Source: Actinomycetota bacterium (GTDB lineage Bacteria; Actinomycetota; Thermoleophilia; Gaiellales; Gaiellaceae). Taken from it: a DNA stretch of 64,000 bases. The stretch covers positions 1-64,000 of the forward strand of contig JACDEU010000006.1 of NCBI GenBank assembly GCA_013816245.1, in the 5' to 3' direction. The translations under genes were made by a program, and so were the position numbers. Under the pieces are notes generated by a model. It saw only the letters and a list, made by a program, of their open reading frames with translations, searched no databases and was not told the DNA's origin. Positions 50,441 through 58,289 of this stretch are shown in pieces (the first letter of the stretch is position 1; every line of letters begins with the position of its first letter).

Positions 50441-50460
50441 GTCACACCCTGAAGTGTGAC
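50441..50460. promoter_or_regulatory. Inverted repeat upstream of the sigma gene
   Basis: GTCACAC (50441-50447), spacer CCTGAA, GTGTGAC (50454-50460), perfect 7-bp arms. It lies at the position of the sigma operon's promoter and could be an operator. Confidence 0.45.
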
Positions 50461-50736
50461 TCAGCAGGGACCGGTCGTGGGCGTGCCGCTCGGACCGGTG
50501 AAGTGCTGCACAGTGCCGCCGACTTCCGCCTGCAGGCAGTACGACGCGGCGTCAGCACGCATGACCGTCACGCCAAAGGCCGGAGGAAGCGCTGCTCCTG
50601 CATACGTCGCGTTGAGGGATGCCGGCGTTTCCCTCGATCGAGGGATGGGCGCGTCACCCGCGCCGCCCGTCCCAAAGTGAGCGCGCCGATCGCGCGCAAG
50701 AAAGTAAAGACTGAGGCATCTCACAGGGCGGAGCAC
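50461..50736 (-). pseudogene. Type IV pilin C-terminal remnant
   Basis: The last about 50 residues (LNATYAGAALPPAFGVTV, ADAASYCLQAEVGGTVQH, GPSGTPTTGPC) look like the C-terminus of an actinobacterial type IV pilin-like protein: one disulfide loop and a final Cys. The N-terminal half, where the prepilin helix should be, is unrelated. No start or leader peptide. Probably a truncated gene. Confidence 0.45.
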
Positions 50737-50747
50737 CTTCCATGGTC

Positions 50748-50791
50748 GAGCCCCGGTACAGGCCGCAAGTCACCGGGGCTCGTTTTCTTCT
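50748..50791 (+). terminator. Intrinsic terminator without an upstream plus-strand gene
   Basis: GAGCCCCGGT (50748-50757), loop of 14, ACCGGGGCTC (50772-50781), ten perfect pairs, then GTTTTCTTCT. A textbook plus-strand terminator. No plus-strand gene is recognisable between 50420 and here, so an untranslated RNA may end at this site. Confidence 0.65.
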
Positions 50792-50895
50792 CGCTCCGGC
50801 CCAGGACCCAAGCGAAGGGTTCAGCGCGAGAAACCTGAAGAACAGGTGACGGTACGGTGGTTTCCAGAAATGGCGTCGCAAGGGGGTAGCTCAGG

Positions 50896-51608
50896 TTGAC
50901 CGTCCATGGTCTGAAGACGGCGGAAGACGAGTACGCGAGAGTTGAGCGGTTCGTCGAGGCACTTCTCCCGAAAGACCGCGTGTTGAAGGTGCTGTCCGCA
51001 GAGGCCGGTGAAGGACGCTTTGCGATACGGCCGCCGGCGTACGTCGTGGGTGCCGACGTCGTGCAAGCCGAGCGCGGCGTCCGGGCTGGAGCCGACGAGC
51101 ATCGGGTGCTCGATCTCGACCACCTGCAGCTCGAGGCGGAGGAGTATGACTTCGTGCTCTGCGTCAACGTCCTGGAGCACGTGCGCAATCCACTGGCCGT
51201 GGTTGACAGCCTTTGCCCGCACTGAAAGACGGTGGGATTCTCGTGATCTTCGTGCCGAACGTGGCGTCGCTCAAGGGTCTGTCCGTGCGCGCCACACCCT
51301 GGGCGTTCCACCGCTGGTTCTACCGCCGTGTCTTGAGCGTGCGCCCGGACCGCCAGCCGGTTCGGGCCTTCCACTCCTTCAGCCTGCGGCCCTCCTCGTT
51401 GGTGGCACACGCCGAGGCGACTGGTTGGAGAGTTAGGTACTTCGATCTTTACGAGGGTCCTGTGCAGCGTTCGGTTCGTGAACGGTTTGGCATCGTCGGT
51501 TGGCGCTGGAAAATCGTGACGAACCTGACCCGGATCACGACGTTCGGTCTGCTGACGGCCGAGGAGACGGGTCTGATCGCCGTGCTGGGGAAGGGTGGCG
51601 TGGAGTAG
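50896..51608 (+). pseudogene. SAM-dependent methyltransferase, frameshifted
   Basis: The first frame (from GTG or ATG near 50896) gives a class I methyltransferase N-half: RVLKVLSAEAGEGRFA (damaged motif I), VGADVVQ, then VLDLDHLQLEAEEYDFVLCV and NVLEHVRNPLAVVDSL. It stops at TGA 51225. The C-half continues in another frame as LPALKDGGILVIFVPNVASL to TAG 51608. A single-base change near 51213 explains it. Ubiquinone/sugar O-methyltransferase type (Methyltransf_11/23). Confidence 0.75.
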
Positions 51609-51662
51609 TCGATGGCGCTGCTCGATTTGCGCCGTTCGAGCCGATTCGGCAGTCTCCCCTCA

Positions 51663-52208
51663 ATGGTTTCTGAATCGCGACCCGAGCCAACCGAGCAGGG
51701 CCTCGTCTCCCGAGGCGCGGGCTGGTTCGTCCTCAATGCCCGCGACGCGAGGTGGTACCACGGCCCGGGACGCACCGCCTTCTGCGACCTCGAGGGCGAC
51801 CAGAACTTCGCGCAGTTGGGGATCAACATCAACGTCCTCGACCCGGGCGTGCCGATGGCGATGTATCACTGGGAGGCAGACCAGGAGGATTTCCTCGTGC
51901 TCGCGGGCGAAGCGCTGCTGATCATCGAGGGCGAGGAGCGTCCGCTGCGCCAGTGGGACTTCGTGCACTGTCCTGCGAAGACGAAGCACACGATCCTCGG
52001 AGCGGGCGACAGGCCTTGCGTGGTGCTCGCGGTCGGCGCGCGAGTCTTCTCCGTGGACAGCCCGGACTGGGGCGGCTACACCGTCGACGAAGTGGCCCTC
52101 CGCCACGACGCGGGTGTTGAGCAGGACACGATTGACCCGAAGGAGGCGTACGCGCGATTCACGAAGCGCGAGCCAGGCCCTTACCGCGAGGGCTGGCTTC
52201 CGGACTAG
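51663..52208 (+). CDS. Cupin-domain protein A
   Basis: 181 residues from ATG 51663 (an upstream frame to 51612 is less natural). Cupin fold: YHWEADQEDFLVLAGEALLI (motif 1), RPLRQWDFVHCPAKTKHTILG (motif 2, split: RPLRQWDFVHCP then KTKHTILGAG). Metal-binding His/Glu are in place. It is paralogous to 52661-53203 on the other strand; both start with a GWFVLN segment. Enzymatic role unknown. Confidence 0.8.
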   Translation: MVSESRPEPTEQGLVSRGAGWFVLNARDARWYHGPGRTAFCDLEGDQNFAQLGININVLDPGVPMAMYHWEADQEDFLVLAGEALLIIEGEERPLRQWDFVHCPAKTKHTILGAGDRPCVVLAVGARVFSVDSPDWGGYTVDEVALRHDAGVEQDTIDPKEAYARFTKREPGPYREGWLPD

Positions 52209-52219
52209 ACAGGCCGCTG

Positions 52220-52600
52220 CTGGCCGACCAGCAAGACGTGCCTGCAGGTCGAGCGGAGCGAAGCGGAGACGGAGGAAGCCAAACCCGTAGCGCCCGAGTC
52301 GGCCGCGTCGCCGTGCGATCACGGAGTAGTAGGGGGCGCCGATAGCCGGCAGGAAGATGACCTGCGCGAGCGCGTAGAAGGGGAAGACGAGCATCCAGGG
52401 CGAGAGGCCTGGGTATTCGAGATCGCGGTCACGAAGATGTACGGGGCGATGACGAGCGGCATGGTGTGGATCAGCTCGTGCAGGCTGATCATCGACCACC
52501 ACTTGAAGTACAGAGACACCCAGATCGCGGCGAAGTAATACGCGGTGAGCACCGAGAGTTGTCCCTCTCGGTTGCGGCGTTTCACCAGCGGAGGCGAGCT
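52220..52600 (-). pseudogene. C-terminal remnant of a membrane glycosyltransferase
   Basis: From GTG 52585: REGQLSVLTAYYFAAIWVSL, YFKWWSMISLHELIHTMPLV, IAPYIFVTAISNT. After a frame break near 52420 it continues LSPWMLVFPFYALAQVIFLP, then GRLGRYGFGFLRLRF. This is the C-terminal membrane end of a GT2-type (cellulose/hyaluronan synthase-like) glycosyltransferase as seen in related genomes. The catalytic part is missing. It sits between two paralogous cupin genes. Confidence 0.6.
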
Positions 52601-52660
52601 TGCGGCGAACCCCCGGGGCCAATCATCGGACGGGGAGTTCCGTCTTGGATAACTCGACGG

Positions 52661-53203
52661 CTATTCGGGAAGCCAGCCGGCGCGGTAAGCGGTCGGCTCT
52701 CGGCTCGGGACCGAGGCGTACGCTTCGTCCCCGTCGTTCGTGTCCTCTACGACGCTCGCGCCGTGACGCTTCGCGGCCTCGTCGACCGTGAAGCCGAGCG
52801 TGTCGCGTTCGCGTGCGCCGACTGCGATGAGGAGACACGGACTGCTTCCCGCCCCGACGATCACGTGCTTCGTGTTCGGCGGGCAATGCGCGAAGTCCCA
52901 GGCGCGCAGCTGTCGCTCCTCGCCTTCGACGATCAGGACTGCTTCGCCGCGGACGACGAGGAAGTCCTCCTGATCGCCCTCCCAGTGGTACATGGACATC
53001 GGTTCGCCGGGCCCGAGCACGAACGGATTGACGCCGAGCTGCTCGAATCCCCGCGCGCCTTCGAAATCGTCAGCGACGATGCAGACGGCTCCGCGACCGT
53101 CGACATGACGCCACTCGGCATCCCGCATGTTGAGGACGAACCATCCCTCCCGCATCGGGGCGAGCCCGTGCTCGGTCTGCTCGAATGTCGATTCGGGAAC
53201 CAT
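52661..53203 (-). CDS. Cupin-domain protein B
   Basis: 180 residues from ATG 53203; a longer frame to 53389 overlaps the next gene. Same plan as cupin A: EGWFVLNMRDAEW, MYHWEGDQEDFLVVRGEAVL, LRAWDFAHCPPNTKHVIVG, and the same AYRAGWLPE ending. So the two are a diverged duplicate pair in inverted orientation around a glycosyltransferase remnant. Confidence 0.8.
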   Translation of the reverse strand: MVPESTFEQTEHGLAPMREGWFVLNMRDAEWRHVDGRGAVCIVADDFEGARGFEQLGVNPFVLGPGEPMSMYHWEGDQEDFLVVRGEAVLIVEGEERQLRAWDFAHCPPNTKHVIVGAGSSPCLLIAVGARERDTLGFTVDEAAKRHGASVVEDTNDGDEAYASVPSREPTAYRAGWLPE

Positions 53204-53267
53204 GAGCTCGAAGCATGCCGTAAAAGAGCTCTTTCCTCGGACAAATACCGCGAGGCTGGCTTTGGGA

Positions 53268-53582
53268 CTAGATGCCGGAGCGTGGCAGGGCGTTCCGCCC
53301 GTCGAGCCGAATCGTCCACGGATCGATCGTGTCGACCCGGAGATGCGTCTCGCTCCACGGATCGCGTGCGAGGGTCGCCCGGATCGCATCCTCCGACTCG
53401 GCCTCGACGATGTGAACCACCCGATCCTCGTCGGCGAGGGGCCCGCCCAGGACGATGAAGCCAGCGTCGACCAGGCCGTCCATGAAGGAGGCGTGCGCGG
53501 CCCAGTCGGACTGCTCCTCCATCGGCCGCGACGAGTCCCACTGAGCGCCGGAGCGGCGGACCACGACGAGGAACATCCCCAC
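53268..53582 (-). CDS. YciI-like dimeric ferredoxin-fold protein
   Basis: 104 residues from ATG 53582. FLVVVRRSGAQWD, HASFMDGLVDAGFIVLGGPL and ESEDAIRATLARDPWSE form the YCII (dimeric alpha-beta barrel) pattern, with the conserved His and Asp. Function unknown; some relatives are chlorinated-compound dehydrochlorinases or act with sigma factors. Confidence 0.8.
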   Translation of the reverse strand: MGMFLVVVRRSGAQWDSSRPMEEQSDWAAHASFMDGLVDAGFIVLGGPLADEDRVVHIVEAESEDAIRATLARDPWSETHLRVDTIDPWTIRLDGRNALPRSGI

Positions 53583-53635
53583 GCTCGCGTTCTAGCATGC
53601 TCATACCCGGCCCCGTTCGATACGGGCGCGTCTTT

Positions 53636-53646
53636 GGGTCTGACCC
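53636..53646. repeat. GGGTCTGACCC palindrome
   Basis: Perfect palindrome with a central T, one member of a dispersed family (others at 36931 and 60872). Between 53583 and 53697 I see nothing else. Confidence 0.4.
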
Positions 53647-53697
53647 GAAGAAGGTGGCCGAAGCGGACGACTGTGGAAACGGGAGTTACGCACCTGT

Positions 53698-54045
53698 GTG
53701 TGCCGTCATGCGGCCAACTTCAGGAATCCGAGGCGCAGGGGCGGTGTAAGAGTGGCGATGAAGCGACTCTTGTGCGTGCAACAGGTGGTTCCCACCGCGA
53801 GCACCCGTGGGCTTACTGGCACAAGCAAGGACTCGTCATTCGCGCAACGGGGCAAATCCGTCACGGTGACCGTCCCGAAAAACTGCCGTAAGCGTGCAGC
53901 CATCACCTGGGGGAACAGCGGCGGCCCCGTTAGCTCACTCCGGATCGAAGGCTGCAGGCCGGCGTCGGCGAATGTCGGCTATGCCTTTGCCGGCGAGTTT
54001 CTCCTCCGCTCCCGTCATCCTGCCTCCCCCTCATCTTCGGAGTAA
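53698..54045 (+). pseudogene. Doubtful fragment of a secreted protein
   Basis: A 115-residue frame whose second half (SVTVTVPKNCRKRAAITWG, VSSLRIEGCRPA, then GYAFAGEFLLRS) resembles a domain of secreted Thermoleophilia proteins. The N-terminus is unnatural, and the frame stops just before tRNA-Val. Probably a truncated remnant. Confidence 0.3.
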
Positions 54046-54117
54046 TGGGCGCACCTGGGATCGAACCAGGGACCTCCCGCGTGTGAAGCGGGCGCTCTCC
54101 CGCTGAGCTATGCGCCC
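54046..54117 (-). tRNA. tRNA-Val(CAC)
   Basis: 72 nt on the minus strand. Acceptor GGGCGCA/TGCGCCC, discriminator A. Anticodon stem CCCGC/GCGGG with loop TTCACAC gives CAC. T-arm CCTGGTTCGATCCCAGG. No encoded CCA. Confidence 0.93.
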
Positions 54118-54152
54118 GGAGCAGACGAGGATAGCCCAACAGCAATCGCCGC

Positions 54153-54175
54153 CACTGCCGGCTTTGCCGGCGGTG
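54153..54175. other. Stem-loop between tRNA-Val and the SRP RNA
   Basis: CACTGCCGGC (54153-54162), loop TTT, GCCGGCGGTG (54166-54175), ten pairs with one G-T. It lies downstream of the SRP RNA on its strand. No T-tract. Confidence 0.4.
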
Positions 54176-54255
54176 ACCACTGCGGCCCCGAATCGACACG
54201 GATCCTCGGAAAGTCATCATGGCTCGCGCAGCAAGCCGGACTTTTCGAGGCTAAA

Positions 54256-54331
54256 CCGCGGCGCCTGGAAGGAATGCTTAGCGCTGCTGCCTCCCGGCCC
54301 TGACGCGGTTCACACACTTCCACCGCCGCGG
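54256..54331 (-). ncRNA. ffs: Bacterial SRP RNA (4.5S type)
   Basis: The minus strand carries the SRP RNA core: GTGAACCGCGTCAGG, then GCCGGGAGGCAGCAGCG, with a GGGA tetraloop and the symmetric loop bound by Ffh. Flanks pair as a long hairpin: CCGCGGCG (54331-54324) with CGCCGCGG (54263-54256) and TGGAAG with CTTCCA. About 76 nt core; true ends may lie a few bases out. It occupies the gap between tRNA-Val and the metallopeptidase gene. Confidence 0.88.
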
Positions 54332-54439
54332 CGCGACGATGGTAGCAGCGCGGTAGAGGCGGCTGAAGACTCTTCGATGTGCGCCGCGGCTGGACACCAC
54401 CGAGTTTGCCGACACGCGCTGGAGGCAAAAGAGGTGCAA

Positions 54440-55330
54440 GTGCGTTTTCGCCGTAACGCTCCGCTCGATACAGGGCAGGTTCGCGATGCCCGCGGCCGCG
54501 GCGTGGGCGCGGCCGTAGGTGGCGGCGGCCTCGGCCTTGTCGGCCTGATCATCTACATCCTGATCTCAGTCCTCTCGAACGGCGGCGGTGCTGCCGGCCT
54601 CCCCCCTCAACTCGCGCCGCTCGACGGCCAGCAGATCGGACAGGCCGACACACCAGGCGAGATCGACCAGAACTGCAAGACGGGGCAGGACGCGAACGAG
54701 CGGACGGACTGCCGCATCGTCGCTGTCGTCAACAGCGTGCAGAAGTTCTGGGCCGGCGTGTTCCAGCGGAGCAACCGCCAGTACGAGAACTCGAAGACAG
54801 TCTTCTTCACGGGCCAGACCGACACGGGGTGTGGCACCGCAGACTCCCAGGTCGGCCCTTTCTACTGCCCACGCGACAAACTCGTTTACATCGACCTCGG
54901 TTTCTTCGACGACCTGCAGTCCCGCTTCGGCGTCGGCAATTCCGCGTTCGTGCAGGCCTACGTGATCGCGCACGAGTACGGACATCACGTCCAGGATCAG
55001 CAGGGCAGGCTCGACAAGCTCGGCGGCAATCAAACGGGGCCGGAGAGCCTCTCGGTGCGCACTGAGCTCCAGGCCGACTGCTACGCCGGCGTCTGGGCGG
55101 CTCACGCAGTCGAGACGCAACTCGTGGAGCAGCTGACCCAGGCCGACATCAACGACGGCCTCGACGCGGCAGCCGCGATCGGGGACGACCGGATCCAGCA
55201 ACAGACCCAGGGCCAGGTGAATCCGGAGACCTGGACGCACGGCTCCTCCGAGCAGCGCCGGCGCTGGTTCTCTCGCGGATACGAGCAGGGCCGCCCGGCC
55301 GTTTGCGACACCTTCACCGGGTCGATCTAG
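54440..55330 (+). CDS. Neutral zinc metallopeptidase (YpfJ family)
   Basis: 296 residues from GTG 54440 (GTG 54434 possible); GAGG lies five bases before. N-terminal RRNAPLDTGQVRDARG, one membrane helix (GLVGLIIYILISVLS), then the peptidase domain with IAHEYGHHVQ (zinc) and ELQADCYAGVWAAHA (third ligand), ending AVCDTF. Full length for the YpfJ/UPF0 zinc-dependent family. Substrate unknown. Confidence 0.87.
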   Translation: MRFRRNAPLDTGQVRDARGRGVGAAVGGGGLGLVGLIIYILISVLSNGGGAAGLPPQLAPLDGQQIGQADTPGEIDQNCKTGQDANERTDCRIVAVVNSVQKFWAGVFQRSNRQYENSKTVFFTGQTDTGCGTADSQVGPFYCPRDKLVYIDLGFFDDLQSRFGVGNSAFVQAYVIAHEYGHHVQDQQGRLDKLGGNQTGPESLSVRTELQADCYAGVWAAHAVETQLVEQLTQADINDGLDAAAAIGDDRIQQQTQGQVNPETWTHGSSEQRRRWFSRGYEQGRPAVCDTFTGSI

Positions 55331-55361
55331 CCTCCGAAACCTCGGTCGCTAAGATCGCTCG

Positions 55362-56948
55362 GTGGCCGCCCTTTACCGGAAGTACCGCCCGCAGGACTTC
55401 GACGAGGTAGTCGGCCAGGAAGCAATCGTCCGGACGCTCAAGAACGCGATCTCGTCCGGGCAGGTGCGCCAGGCCTATCTGTTCGCAGGCCCCCGCGGCA
55501 CCGGTAAGACATCGCTCGCACGCATCCTCGCCAAGGGGCTGAACTGCCTGCAAGGGCCGACGCCGACGCCGGACAAGGTCTGCAATCCCTGCGTCACGAT
55601 CGCGAACGGCAACTCGCTCGACGTGATCGAGATGGATGCCGCGTCTCAGCGGGGGATCGACGATATCCGCGAGATCCGGGAGCGAGTGGTGCTCCAGCCT
55701 GCCGAGGGCCGGTACAAGGTGTACATCCTCGACGAGGCGCACCAGCTCACCGACGCTGCCTGGAATGCGCTCCTGAAGCTGATCGAGGAGCCACCGCCGC
55801 ACCTCGTGTTCGTCTTCTGCACGACCGACCTGTCGAAAGTGCTGCCCACCGTGCGCTCACGCTGCCAGACGTTCGTCTTCGCGCGACCGCGGCTGCCCGA
55901 GCTCGTCCGCCTGCTGCGTCGCGTGGCCGACGGCGAGGAGATCCAGGTGCCTGACCAGGCCCTCGCGCTCGTCGCCCGCGGTGCGCGCGGCTCGTTCCGC
56001 GACGCGGTCTCGACGCTCGACCAGCTCGCATCGGCGACGGAGAAGAACATCACCGTGCAGTCGGTGCTCCAGCTGCTCGGCGCCGTCGAGGAGGAGGCTC
56101 TCTTTCGGCTCTGCGACCTCGTCGTCGACCGCGACACGGCGGGTGCGCTCACGTTCGTGGAGGAGCTGTCGGAGCAAGGACAGGATCTCGGCCGCCTGGT
56201 CGTCGACCTGCTCGAACATCTACGGCATCTCATGCTCGTGCAGCACATGGGTGAGGTACCCGACACGCTGCCCGTCACCGAAGAGACCCGCGAGCGGCTG
56301 CGCGCGCAGGCGAATCAGCTCGGGGAAGCGACGGTGATCCGGCTCGTCGACCTCCTCGCCGTGGCGGTCGAGGACATGCGACAGGGCGGTGACCCTCGCC
56401 TGCCGCTCGAGCTGGCGCTCGTGAAGGTGACCCGCCCCGGAAGCGACCTGTCGCGCGAGTCTCTCTCCTACCGGCTCGAACAGCTCGAGACGAGGGGCCA
56501 CGTCCCGACGGCACCCGTGCCAGGGACAGTCCCTGAGACCCGTCTGGAGCAGGCACCTGTCGAGGCCGTGGCGATGGTCGCGCCGCCTTCGCTCGAGCTC
56601 GAGCAGCTCCAGGAAGCCTGGCTGCGGACGATTCTCCCCGCCGTCGAGGAACGCTCAATCCCCGCAGCGTCCGTGCTGCGCGAAGCTCACCCCGCCGGTC
56701 TGGCGGAAGACACCCTGACCGTCGAGTTTCCCGCGAGCGCTTCGTTCCACCGGCAGCTGGCGGAGGAGCCGAAGAACGCGACGCTCCTTGCCGACGCGCT
56801 CTACGAAGTGACCGGACGGCACCTCGGCCTCGCGTTCGCCGAAGGCGAGGCGCGACACGACGAGCTCGAGATCGACGAGCCCGCCGGCGAGGAAAAGATT
56901 CTGGAGCTCGTGAAAGAGACCCTGGACGCCCACGAACGGGAGGATTGA
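55362..56948 (+). CDS. dnaX: DNA polymerase III gamma/tau subunit
   Basis: 528 residues from GTG 55362. AAA+ clamp loader: YRKYRPQDFDEVVGQE, Walker A GPRGTGKTS, DEAH box in ILDEAHQLT, sensor I and arginine finger (PTVRSRC). The zinc module reads NC-x11-VC-NPC; the usual second cysteine is replaced by Asp. The C-terminal tau part is short. A 15-bp palindrome interrupts the coding region at 56521 without changing the frame. First gene of the dnaX-ybaB-recR cluster. Confidence 0.95.
   Translation: MAALYRKYRPQDFDEVVGQEAIVRTLKNAISSGQVRQAYLFAGPRGTGKTSLARILAKGLNCLQGPTPTPDKVCNPCVTIANGNSLDVIEMDAASQRGIDDIREIRERVVLQPAEGRYKVYILDEAHQLTDAAWNALLKLIEEPPPHLVFVFCTTDLSKVLPTVRSRCQTFVFARPRLPELVRLLRRVADGEEIQVPDQALALVARGARGSFRDAVSTLDQLASATEKNITVQSVLQLLGAVEEEALFRLCDLVVDRDTAGALTFVEELSEQGQDLGRLVVDLLEHLRHLMLVQHMGEVPDTLPVTEETRERLRAQANQLGEATVIRLVDLLAVAVEDMRQGGDPRLPLELALVKVTRPGSDLSRESLSYRLEQLETRGHVPTAPVPGTVPETRLEQAPVEAVAMVAPPSLELEQLQEAWLRTILPAVEERSIPAASVLREAHPAGLAEDTLTVEFPASASFHRQLAEEPKNATLLADALYEVTGRHLGLAFAEGEARHDELEIDEPAGEEKILELVKETLDAHERED
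56521..56535. repeat. CAGGGAC-A-GTCCCTG palindrome inside dnaX
   Basis: A perfect palindrome of 7-bp arms within the variable linker of dnaX (encodes PGTVPE). It resembles the GTCCCT/AGGGAC arms at 60858-60896. A REP-like insertion that kept the frame, or coincidence in a GC-rich linker. Confidence 0.4.
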
Positions 56949-56952
56949 CGCG

Positions 56953-57279
56953 ATGGGCATGGACATGGACAAGTTGCTGCAACAGGTCGGTCAGATGCAG
57001 ACCGAGATGCAGAAAGCGCAGGAGGAGCTCGCGAACGAGACCGTGCAGGCGACCTCGGGCGGTGGAATGGTCACCGTCGTCGCGAACGGTGCGGGCGAGA
57101 TCAAGGAAATCAAGATCGATCCGAAGGCGATCGACCCGAAGGATCCGGAGATGCTCGAGGACATGATCCTCGCCGCTGTCAACGAGGCGGTGCGCTCCGC
57201 GCAGAGCTTGATGGAGTCGAAGCTCGGCGGTCTCGCCGGTGGTCTCGGTGGCCTCGGCCTCCCGGGTCTCGGCGACTGA
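56953..57279 (+). CDS. ybaB: YbaB/EbfC nucleoid-associated protein
   Basis: 108 residues from ATG 56953. Full YbaB pattern: MDKLLQQVGQMQTEMQKAQEEL, TVVANGAGEIKEIKIDPKAI, EMLEDMILAAVNEAVRSAQ. A dimeric DNA-binding protein, classically between dnaX and recR as here. Gly/Leu-rich tail. Confidence 0.93.
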   Translation: MGMDMDKLLQQVGQMQTEMQKAQEELANETVQATSGGGMVTVVANGAGEIKEIKIDPKAIDPKDPEMLEDMILAAVNEAVRSAQSLMESKLGGLAGGLGGLGLPGLGD

Positions 57280-57650
57280 TGCGCGACCGGCTGGGAGCAC
57301 TGGCGCTCTTCGCCGATCTGGACGACGCACAGCTCGAACGGCTGGCCGCGGCGACGTCGGAATTCCATGCGCCCGCGGGCCAGGCACTGATCGAGCGCGG
57401 CAAACCGGGCTCGGGAATCTTTGTCCTCGAACAGGGGCAGGCGAACGTCGAAGCGCCGGAGGGCAAGCGCGAGCTCGGGCCAGGAGACGTCTTCGGCGAG
57501 CGCTCGCTCCTCGGAGACGACATCGAGCGCACGGCACGGGTACGAGCGCAGACAGACGTCCGCTACCTCGCGATCGCCCGGCCCGAGATCGAACGGCTCC
57601 TGGCCGAGGATCCACGCCTCGCGGACAAGTTCCGCGGGCTCTCGGCCTGA
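57279..57650 (+). CDS. Stand-alone cyclic-nucleotide-binding domain
   Basis: 123 residues from ATG 57279, overlapping the ybaB stop as TGATG. Crp/cNMP fold: FADLDDAQLERLAAATSEFH, GSGIFVLEQGQANVE, phosphate-binding cassette FGERSLLGDDIERTARVRA. No DNA-binding domain. Inserted between ybaB and recR. May bind a nucleotide as a regulator of the cluster's proteins. Confidence 0.82.
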   Translation: MRDRLGALALFADLDDAQLERLAAATSEFHAPAGQALIERGKPGSGIFVLEQGQANVEAPEGKRELGPGDVFGERSLLGDDIERTARVRAQTDVRYLAIARPEIERLLAEDPRLADKFRGLSA

Positions 57651-57695
57651 GCCCGGCCACCCCGGCAATCCGGGGCATGTCGGCACAATAGGCTG

Positions 57696-58289
57696 GTGCT
57701 CAGCCCGGCTGTGGAAAACCTCGTCGCCCAACTCTCGCGCCTACCGGGCGTGGGGACGCGCACGGCACACCGGCTCGCGTTCCACCTGCTGCAGCGGCCG
57801 AAGGACGAAGCGCTTGCACTGTCGGCGGCGATCGAGGACGTGAAGAAGCGCGTTCGCTTCTGCAACGAGTGCGGGAACCTGACCGAGGAAGAGGTGTGCG
57901 CCATCTGCCGCGACCAGCGGCGCGACCACACGCTCATCTGCGTCGTCGAGCAACCGGTCGACCTGATCTCCGTCGAGCGGACGAGTGAGTACCGCGGCCT
58001 CTACCACGTGCTCGGCGGTGCGTTGTCACCGCTCGACGGCGTCGAGCCCGAGCATCTGCGCATCGACGAGTTGCTCGGACGCGTCGAGCGAAACGGCGTT
58101 CAGGAAGTCGTCCTCGCAACGAACCCGAACATGACGGGCGAGGCGACGGCGGCATACCTGGCCGACCGCCTGCGTGGCCGTGTGCGCGTGACGCGCCTTG
58201 CGAGCGGCCTCCCCGTTGGCGGTGACCTCGAATATGCAGACGAGGTCACCCTCGGACGCGCGCTCACCGGCAGGCGGGACATGGCATGA
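57696..58289 (+). CDS. recR: Recombination protein RecR
   Basis: 197 residues from GTG 57696. Helix-hairpin-helix ([17 protein letters not shown]), a C4 zinc finger ([16 protein letters not shown]), Toprim ([25 protein letters not shown]). Part of RecFOR. Overlaps lysC as ATGA. Confidence 0.95.
   Translation: MLSPAVENLVAQLSRLPGVGTRTAHRLAFHLLQRPKDEALALSAAIEDVKKRVRFCNECGNLTEEEVCAICRDQRRDHTLICVVEQPVDLISVERTSEYRGLYHVLGGALSPLDGVEPEHLRIDELLGRVERNGVQEVVLATNPNMTGEATAAYLADRLRGRVRVTRLASGLPVGGDLEYADEVTLGRALTGRRDMA

Noticed and set aside
56275-57678. 467-residue minus-strand frame opposite dnaX/ybaB
   Set aside because: Arg/Pro-rich low complexity with no motif; shadow of dnaX.
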